Of a stretch of DNA of 6,694 nucleotides, positions 3,701 through 6,694 are shown one piece after another. This DNA comes from Piscirickettsiaceae bacterium (GTDB lineage: Bacteria > Pseudomonadota > Gammaproteobacteria > Thiomicrospirales > Thiomicrospiraceae). Under the pieces are notes generated by a model. It was not told where the DNA came from and searched no databases. It saw only the letters and a list, made by a program, of their open reading frames with translations. Each line of letters opens with the position of its first letter. Within the stretch, counting starts at the first letter, position 1. The stretch lies in assembly GCA_021767305.1 (NCBI GenBank), contig JAASTL010000045.1, forward strand, positions 1 to 6,694, read 5' to 3'. The position numbers and the translations under genes were made by a program.

Positions 3701-6694
3701 CATTGATACCAAGGCGCAAAAAGATAAAGCAGGCGAACTAATCTCTGAGTATTTAGAAGACTACGCAGACTTTATGCGTTGGGATGCGAGGCAGGCTGCG
3801 AATAATCCATCATGGATTGTTACTGGTCGTGGTAATCGCAATATGACCAAGTACAACGAAAAGGCGCAGAAATACGGTGATCAATCGCGAGATCGATTTA
3901 AGCGTTTAGAGGAACAAGAGAAGCGTATTCCTAAAAAGCTTTACGATATGCGGCCTGATTCAGTTAAGCAGGAACAACAAATAACTGGCGATCTAAAAGA
4001 AGTTGCCACAATGGTTGGCTATATTCTCGGTGATCTGCAAGCGGGTAAAAGCGCGTTAGTTAAAGAAACAAGAAAGTGGGCGTCACCCAAAGCGCATAAG
4101 TTTTTGCAAAAGTCTTACGAAGCAGACCCAGAGCGCACAAGAGAATTGCTAGATAAATTTAATGATAAAACGTCTGAGTATGGCGGCTTGTCTGGTGTAT
4201 TTGGCCCTCGATCAAAAGCGGCAAGATTATCAAAAGAAATATTGGGCTCTGCGACTGCTGATACAGACTACAAGCAACAGTCAATTGAAAAGGCAAAAAC
4301 TTGGTCGCTTGGTTTAGTTGACAAGTTAAAAACCGGAAACCCAAAAGTTGACACGAACGAAAACGGTATTAATGAAACTATCTGGGACGATCACATAAGA
4401 ATCCCTAATTGGGTGAATTTTGAATCCCTAGCGAAAGCGGCAGACCATAATTCTGGCAGCTCCCAAAGTAATACACATGTTTTTGAGATTGAAAATACAG
4501 ATGCTGTTTTTAAAAGCCTGACTATTAAGCGTGGCGCTACTAAATCTAAAGCATATGACGCTATTGTTAGTTATGCGGAAGTTATTGAAACTGAGAATAA
4601 TGTTAAGGAATCTGATCAGCCAAAAGAGGAAGTAAGTGCTGAAACAGTAACGGCTTCGCCAGAAAAGGAAGGCGCAGAGGCGGAGCCAGACCCTAAAGAA
4701 AATTCTGTTTCTGATGAAATTAATCAACTTGAAGCGGATATATTCGAAGCAAAAGAAAGTGCGGTTAAGTGGAATAGACTGAACATTGAGGACCGTATTG
4801 GCCAGCTTGTCGACAAGGTAAGAGCGAAGGATGGCAACTGGTACAAGGTAATGAAAAAACTTGAAAGCCAGTTTTCCGAAGATTTAAAGGAAGGTATTGC
4901 CGAGGCTAAAAGGGCGTTAGGTGTCAAAAGTGACCAAGCAGACCCTAAAGAGGTACGATCAGACCCAGAAAGTGACCAAGCAACGCCCAAAAGTGACCAA
5001 GTTGCCAAAGATAGTGACCAAGCTAAGACCTACATTCAACAGTTTGACGCTCTTTGGGATAGGCTGGATCAAGCCGACAAATCGTTAACTGTTGCTGATG
5101 TTAAATCGTTCTTTAATTCATTGCGTGAAAATGAGGCGGAAGTTTTAGCCGAACTTGGCAAAATGACCAAGGCGCAATTGAAAGGTTATTACCGTGGATA
5201 CCATGATAGCTCAATGAAAAAAGCGCAGATGGTAAGCGCGGTTTATGAAGATTTGGCTACGTCTTTCGGATTCCTGACCACACAGAGCAGTGTTATGTCT
5301 TTGGGTGGCATGGGTCGTAAGTCTCGACTAGATAGTGTTGCCCAAAAACTGGATAACCTGACTGACGAACAATTACAGGAAAATATTGCCGCCAGAAAAG
5401 CTAAGCGTGATGAGCGTATGGCGGAGTATAAAAAGAAAATCGACGGTGTTAAGAACCCTGAAACGCTAGAAGATTTCCGTAATGCTGTCCGTTTGGGTGA
5501 GTCTGAAAACTTCACGCCGGAGCAATGGGCAACCTATGACCGTTTACATGCTGATGAGAAGTTAGAAGCACAGCAAGCCAAAGCCACTAAAACCGTTGAA
5601 TCTGTCGATGGCGACATTTCTTACAGCACTCACGAAACAACACATTCCAGAAAAGGGCATGATCTATTTATAGTAAGCCTGGATAACCGAGTCGAGAAGG
5701 ATGTTTATACAGAACTAAACACCAAGGCCAAGCAATTAGGTGGCTATTATTCCAGTTACAACAAGCAGGGCGCTATTCCTGGGTTTCAATTCAAGACTGA
5801 AGAGAGTCGTGCAGACTTCTTGAAAGTGCTTCAGGGTGAATCTGTCGAGAAGACTAAGCAAGCGAAGGACAAAACCGAATCTTTAGAGGGTTTGGCAGAT
5901 CGTGTTGAAGAAAAAGCGAACGATGTTCTCAATGCAGACAGGAAAACCAATACTGCGAAAAGAGCGAGAGAAGCAGGTTATGCTATCGAGAACGCACAAA
6001 ATGAATTGAATCGTGCCGCAAGGCTTCGCAAAATTGCTGAGGCAATAAAAGAGGGTAAGGCAAAGTATCTTGGCAAGGTAGCGCATGGCACCGATGAAGA
6101 GCTATTACAGTCATTGTGGAAGAACTTGATTTGGAATGCCCGAAATAAAGATGATGGCAAAGCGTTAACCAGCTATAAGAATAATGCGCTACGGCCTGAG
6201 TGGAATGATGATGTTACGCCAGAGCAGATGGTAAGGTTTGCGGAGTACCCACTTTCCAGAATGCGCAAAGATTCAGTCATTGGTATTGCCAAGGAAATGA
6301 ACCAGACAAAAGGTTATCGTCAGGCTGGCATGAAGCTGATGAAAGATGCTAATGCCTCTAAGGATGATAAGTTTTACCTTGCCAATCATAAATGGTTCGA
6401 TAAGTTCAGGGAGTTTGTAAAAGCGCACGAATCAAATTCCTTTGTTGCTGACTACGCCAAAAACTACTTTAGATTGCAGCGTATGGGCATTGAAACATTG
6501 CCGATGCTGCGTGCCGCTTTGCTTGAATATAACGGTATTGTGTCTGATGTTAAGGTTAAAGCAAAGAGCAAGGTATCTGAGCAGTTAAAGTATTCAAACC
6601 TTCAAGGCAAGTACAAAGAAAATGACTTCTTTAACACGACTGCTGGACCAGCTAAACAAGCCGTTGAACTGGCCGAACTGGAAGAAGGTATGAC
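711..6694 (+). CDS. Giant modular phage polyvalent protein, DarB-like antirestriction candidate (3' end outside window)
   Basis: One frame runs without a stop from the ATG at 711 to the window edge: 1,994 codons plus two bases. I read every codon and saw no frameshift or in-frame stop. The start is chosen because it is the first ATG after the upstream stop and has an AGGT site at 702-705; the product begins MSLFTEEELLSFG. Modules in order: Ala/Gly-rich hydrophobic region (41-317), KNGGI/RQKGRS module (541-644), helical stretch (about 650-808), acidic linker (811-945), VTGRGN helical module (971-1080), unrecognised region (1156-1293), charged linker and SDQ repeat (1290-1437), GGYYSSY/IPGFQFK module (1485-1710), TNTA/FAEYP/LPMLRAAL module (1724-1942), and the apparent beginning of an adenine methyltransferase (1971 on). 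From memory, phage and plasmid giant proteins with these modules continue into an N6-adenine methylase and a Strawberry-notch-like helicase, as in P1 DarB, which protects DNA from type I restriction after co-injection. The N-terminal hydrophobic region resembles virion proteins ejected into the host envelope. The role is inferred; no catalytic motif lies wholly inside the window. Confidence 0.85.
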   Translation, partial: MSLFTEEELLSFGQPAPREPIGYRLNQYSEPEQAEEEGLTWGDHGRTLMMGGASVAEGAGYIAKKLGFEDSGQFIQDLGSRAVEFWAEGLSDHAKQEMAKQFIQRNEIGEYELGDASWDTVKLSIGQSALGTMAGMGVGGAFTKGLSLVPKLPKVAAGMLGYGAGEALVASGSSGANVERQVQSMTHDQLMEHPEYQAAFAELGDEQAAKDLIVDAASEDAAALTALSTFFLSAPFGGLMGKVFDGVPLATTRARSIATGAAGEAGQEFLQSGAEALSQNYALREHADPNQDMMHDVLNNAVGGAAAGGILGGAFGTVSPLEQVADAQRDAEDQGGDALDQAVAGASGLQDAVQTIKPTLKERAAAKVAVNQFAEQRSWQRKIDELADNPLVPGQSQPNFNVDMRSIQDIMNDVKSTPEFVQRYSKMMSEQDLKNKSQLPPGLPQPPMYGEGKRFNPNGLDGMPSKVGMTDTGAKEANAQFAQELSDRTGRQFAAKAKQERVANLPENLPDERLTKPAYRESLEQFTQSEQTKKVNPRGPVDTKVDDLLTAIAKNGGINRTELEQDGFDIADMKGKRVGIKPVFRQKGRSVDDMAEALVQDGYLNERNVDELKEKIRSALSGETVMARDAALDDLANEFADEYYTGNDTVALKDGSFEESPQVVRQAINKALQGQKLGDRELRIVSSALDMVEGGRSQKVPQALEQRKSASQRRVARKALHEAILEDNKRTNAFLNEQKEIPEPDYQEIDNTEFDETLNLAEDERVIVEALLDADRAGIPAAVTNELALRHDDDKSLASAIYSLIRKQATNGQQQGNTNEQVAEVAEAETETSDTQGSGKVEGEAESGNAEGDTSQVGGSGQGRVDWTAEQPKTGQLPDDFNTEYSLPKQEEKADSKADRSPGKKKGDDYEGKEAASKETGSPANEQEEVGASPSLDNNGPLQFSKEGVTVSVPKIDQELIDSYNRTTHIGKGRDFNAELKSMAENLIDNLANKKHTIDTKAQKDKAGELISEYLEDYADFMRWDARQAANNPSWIVTGRGNRNMTKYNEKAQKYGDQSRDRFKRLEEQEKRIPKKLYDMRPDSVKQEQQITGDLKEVATMVGYILGDLQAGKSALVKETRKWASPKAHKFLQKSYEADPERTRELLDKFNDKTSEYGGLSGVFGPRSKAARLSKEILGSATADTDYKQQSIEKAKTWSLGLVDKLKTGNPKVDTNENGINETIWDDHIRIPNWVNFESLAKAADHNSGSSQSNTHVFEIENTDAVFKSLTIKRGATKSKAYDAIVSYAEVIETENNVKESDQPKEEVSAETVTASPEKEGAEAEPDPKENSVSDEINQLEADIFEAKESAVKWNRLNIEDRIGQLVDKVRAKDGNWYKVMKKLESQFSEDLKEGIAEAKRALGVKSDQADPKEVRSDPESDQATPKSDQVAKDSDQAKTYIQQFDALWDRLDQADKSLTVADVKSFFNSLRENEAEVLAELGKMTKAQLKGYYRGYHDSSMKKAQMVSAVYEDLATSFGFLTTQSSVMSLGGMGRKSRLDSVAQKLDNLTDEQLQENIAARKAKRDERMAEYKKKIDGVKNPETLEDFRNAVRLGESENFTPEQWATYDRLHADEKLEAQQAKATKTVESVDGDISYSTHETTHSRKGHDLFIVSLDNRVEKDVYTELNTKAKQLGGYYSSYNKQGAIPGFQFKTEESRADFLKVLQGESVEKTKQAKDKTESLEGLADRVEEKANDVLNADRKTNTAKRAREAGYAIENAQNELNRAARLRKIAEAIKEGKAKYLGKVAHGTDEELLQSLWKNLIWNARNKDDGKALTSYKNNALRPEWNDDVTPEQMVRFAEYPLSRMRKDSVIGIAKEMNQTKGYRQAGMKLMKDANASKDDKFYLANHKWFDKFREFVKAHESNSFVADYAKNYFRLQRMGIETLPMLRAALLEYNGIVSDVKVKAKSKVSEQLKYSNLQGKYKENDFFNTTAGPAKQAVELAELEEGM
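831..1661 (+). other. N-terminal Ala/Gly-rich, glycine-zipper-like region (residues 41-317)
   Basis: Starting at W41 the protein becomes rich in Gly, Ala and small hydrophobic residues. The densest segments are about 120-170 (SALGTMAGMGVGGAF, then VAAGMLGYGAGEALVASG), 221-250 (AALTALSTFFLSAPFGGLMG), 261-275 (AAGEAGQEFLQSGAE) and 301-317 (AVGGAAAGGILGGAFGT). The GxxxG and GGxxxGG spacings are typical of segments that pack helices in membranes. Charged or polar stretches such as DHAKQEMAKQF and DQLMEHPEYQAAF separate them. From recall, similar N-termini occur in giant phage virion proteins, and the usual suggestion is membrane interaction during DNA ejection. It is not a cleavable signal peptide, because the first 40 residues are acidic and polar. 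Membrane insertion is inference. Confidence 0.6.
2331..2642 (+). other. Recurrent phage/plasmid module with KNGGI and RQKGRS signatures (residues 541-644)
   Basis: Key segments in order are VDDLLTAIAKNGGINR, a variable DGFDIADMKGK stretch, KPVFRQKGRSVDDMA and EALVQDGYL, then an acidic helix ending in DEYY. The combination of a short helix ending in GG, a 'K-P-V-F-(R)-x-x-G-R-S-x-D-x-M-A' strand-helix and a 'DGYL' turn is one I recall from many large phage and conjugative-element proteins, where it has no assigned activity. It lacks recognisable catalytic residues and may be a DNA- or protein-binding module. It is preceded by a polar, Gln-rich stretch (about 420-540) that looks like a linker. 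Confidence 0.5.
3141..3545 (+). other. Acidic low-complexity linker (residues 811-945)
   Basis: About 135 residues rich in Glu, Gln, Gly, Ser, Asp and Lys with almost no hydrophobic residues (for example NGQQQGNTNEQ, KVEGEAESGNAEGD, then a Lys-rich PGKKKGDDY). It is certainly disordered and separates the N-terminal third from the following helical module. It ends in LQFSK (942-946). Short F-S or Y-S sequences at the ends of such linkers are something I associate with giant phage proteins; YSLPKQ (885-890) is a second one. Whether they are processing sites is unknown. Confidence 0.6.
3621..3950 (+). other. Helical module with WIVTGRGN core (residues 971-1080)
   Basis: A long charged helix (about 975-1028, ending YADFMRWDARQA) leads to NNPSWIVTGRGNRNM (1031-1045) and a second long charged helix (KYNEKAQKYGDQ to EEQEKRIPKK). 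From memory, this helix - 'TG(P)ARFP' - helix arrangement recurs in large plasmid and phage proteins, where the central motif is usually close to ITGPARFPVxRN and the second helix contains the EKxxxxxD-type repeat. Here the central motif is VTGRGNRNM, so the usual P-A-R-F-P is not kept. The function of the family is not known to me. Confidence 0.45.
4176..4589 (+). other. Unrecognised region of the giant protein (residues 1156-1293)
   Basis: Begins EYGGLSGVFGPRSKAARLSKE and continues through a polar middle (KTGNPKVDTNENG) to WDDHIRIPNWVNFESLAKAAD, then a strand-like stretch (HVFEIENTDAVFKSLTIKRG) and a short helix. It appears folded, unlike the linkers on either side of the protein, because it has regularly spaced hydrophobic and aromatic residues. 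I recognise no family. The 'FEIEN..AVFKSLTIKRG' strands could be the remains of the small 'de-novo substrate clamp'-like domains that occur at this place in relatives, but that is weak. Confidence 0.3.
4929..5022 (+). repeat. Four in-frame copies of AGTGACCAAG (SDQ repeat, residues 1407-1437)
   Basis: AGTGACCAAG occurs identically at 4929-4938, 4971-4980, 4992-5001 and 5013-5022. The offsets are 42, 21 and 21 bases, i.e. 14, 7 and 7 codons, so every copy reads Ser-Asp-Gln in the protein frame, mostly preceded by Lys or Asp. A related 12-base match, AGACCCTAAAGA, occurs at 4688-4699 and 4940-4951 (DPKE at protein level). The repeat sits at the end of a charged linker, just before the module starting at about residue 1440. 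Conserved nucleotides including third positions point to recent tandem duplication rather than old protein constraint. Confidence 0.75.
5163..5840 (+). other. GGYYSSY / IPGFQFK module (residues 1485-1710)
   Basis: Segments in order: MTKAQLKGYYRGYHDSSMKKAQM helix; DLATSFGFL; a coiled charged stretch with DERMAEYKKKIDG; NPETLEDFRNAVR; FTPEQWATYDRLHADE; then a compact C-terminal alpha/beta part with HSRKGHDLFIVSL (1645-1657), a Val/Tyr helix, GGYYSSY (1677-1683) and IPGFQFK (1689-1695). From recall, the same order (helix, 'NPETLEEF', 'LTPEQ...YD', 'H(T/S)KxGxxLFVVxL', 'LGGwySsy', 'aIPGFqF') is widespread in giant phage and plasmid proteins that also carry methylase/helicase domains. The small C-terminal domain resembles a substrate- or DNA-binding clamp. 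This is one of the two best-conserved parts of the window and supports the polyvalent-protein assignment. Confidence 0.6.
5880..6536 (+). other. DRKTNTA / FAEYP / LPMLRAAL module (residues 1724-1942)
   Basis: Starts with LADRVEEKANDVLNADRKTNTA (1728-1749), followed by a long basic/acidic helical stretch with ARLRKIAEAIKEGKAKYLG and ELLQSLWKNLI, then PEQMVRFAEYP (FAEYP at 1843-1847), a helical middle, and GIETLPMLRAALLEY (1926-1940). I recall this chain of signatures ('DRxTNTARRA', 'AEAIxxGxAKxLdgv', 'v.fAEyP', 'LPmLRaALrEY') immediately upstream of the adenine-methyltransferase domain of DarB-like giant proteins. It contains no obvious active site and probably acts as a scaffold or DNA-recognition region for the methylase that follows. 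Confidence 0.6.
6621..6692 (+). other. Probable start of an N6-adenine methyltransferase domain (residues 1971-1994)
   Basis: The last residues read NDFFNTTAGPAKQAVELA followed by ELEEGM. In adenine methyltransferases of the type found in DarB-like proteins, the domain opens with a motif close to 'FFPTP..(v/a)...v.lA.l..GM.vLEPSAG', where the segment up to 'GM' precedes the SAM-binding glycine loop. The spacing and pattern (FF, small residues, a helix ending LA, acidic loop, GM) fit; the two prolines of FFPTP are replaced (FFNTT). The SAM loop and the catalytic (D/N)PP(Y/F) motif would lie just outside the window, so this assignment is inference from the opening only. Confidence 0.5.

Noticed and set aside
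4029..4052. Walker A-like GDLQAGKS at residues 1107-1114
   Set aside because: It fits the GxxxxGK(S/T) pattern and follows a hydrophobic MVGYIL, but I find no Walker B or other NTPase motif downstream and the surroundings are helical and charged. A chance match is more likely.
4929..5022. CRISPR array
   Set aside because: The repeat unit is only 10 bases with 11-base (and 32-base) spacing, and every copy stays in the protein reading frame. It is a coding tandem repeat.
4159..6160. Minus-strand open frames of 60 to 99 codons, some hydrophobic and membrane-like
   Set aside because: The apparent hydrophobicity comes from reading Lys/Glu-rich plus-strand codons backwards (Phe/Leu/Ser). No gene context or ribosome-binding site supports them.

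Overview
The window looks like one strand of a tailed-bacteriophage (or prophage) late/virion region. All the coding DNA runs left to right, genes are packed with a 13-base gap, and nothing cellular (tRNA, metabolic gene, transposase) is visible. Base composition is moderate, and the protein style (Ala/Gly-rich hydrophobic N-terminus, acidic linkers, modular helical domains) is that of giant phage 'polyvalent' proteins. The host cannot be fixed from the sequence; a proteobacterial host is a guess based on recalled relatives.

Layout: (1) Bases 2-697 hold the C-terminal 231 codons of a protein that starts upstream of the window. (2) After a tandem stop (TAA TAA) and a short AGGT ribosome-binding site, an ATG at 711 opens one uninterrupted reading frame that runs off the right edge: 1,994 complete codons plus two bases, with no stop. 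About 89% of the window is therefore a single incomplete gene.

From N to C terminus the giant protein shows: an Ala/Gly-rich, glycine-zipper-like hydrophobic region (residues about 41-317); a small module with KNGGI, RQKGRS and MAEALVQDGYL signatures (541-644); a helical stretch; an acidic low-complexity linker (811-945); a helical module with an ITGP(A)RFP-like core (971-1080); an unrecognised region (about 1156-1293); a second charged linker ending in a 7-residue SDQ-containing tandem repeat (1407-1437); a large module with GGYYSSY and IPGFQFK signatures (1485-1710); a helical module with DRKTNTA, FAEYP and LPMLRAAL signatures (1724-1942); and, in the last 24 residues, what looks like the opening motif of an N6-adenine DNA methyltransferase.

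From memory of such proteins, this order of modules precedes a DarB-like methyltransferase, often followed by a Strawberry-notch-type helicase. The most economical reading is a giant phage protein, carried in the virion and ejected with the genome, that combines a membrane-active front end with DNA-protecting (antirestriction) activities. P1 DarB is the functional precedent. Bcep22-type podoviruses, which carry a virion protein of about 4,600 residues, are the architectural precedent. The catalytic part lies beyond the window, so the function is inference.
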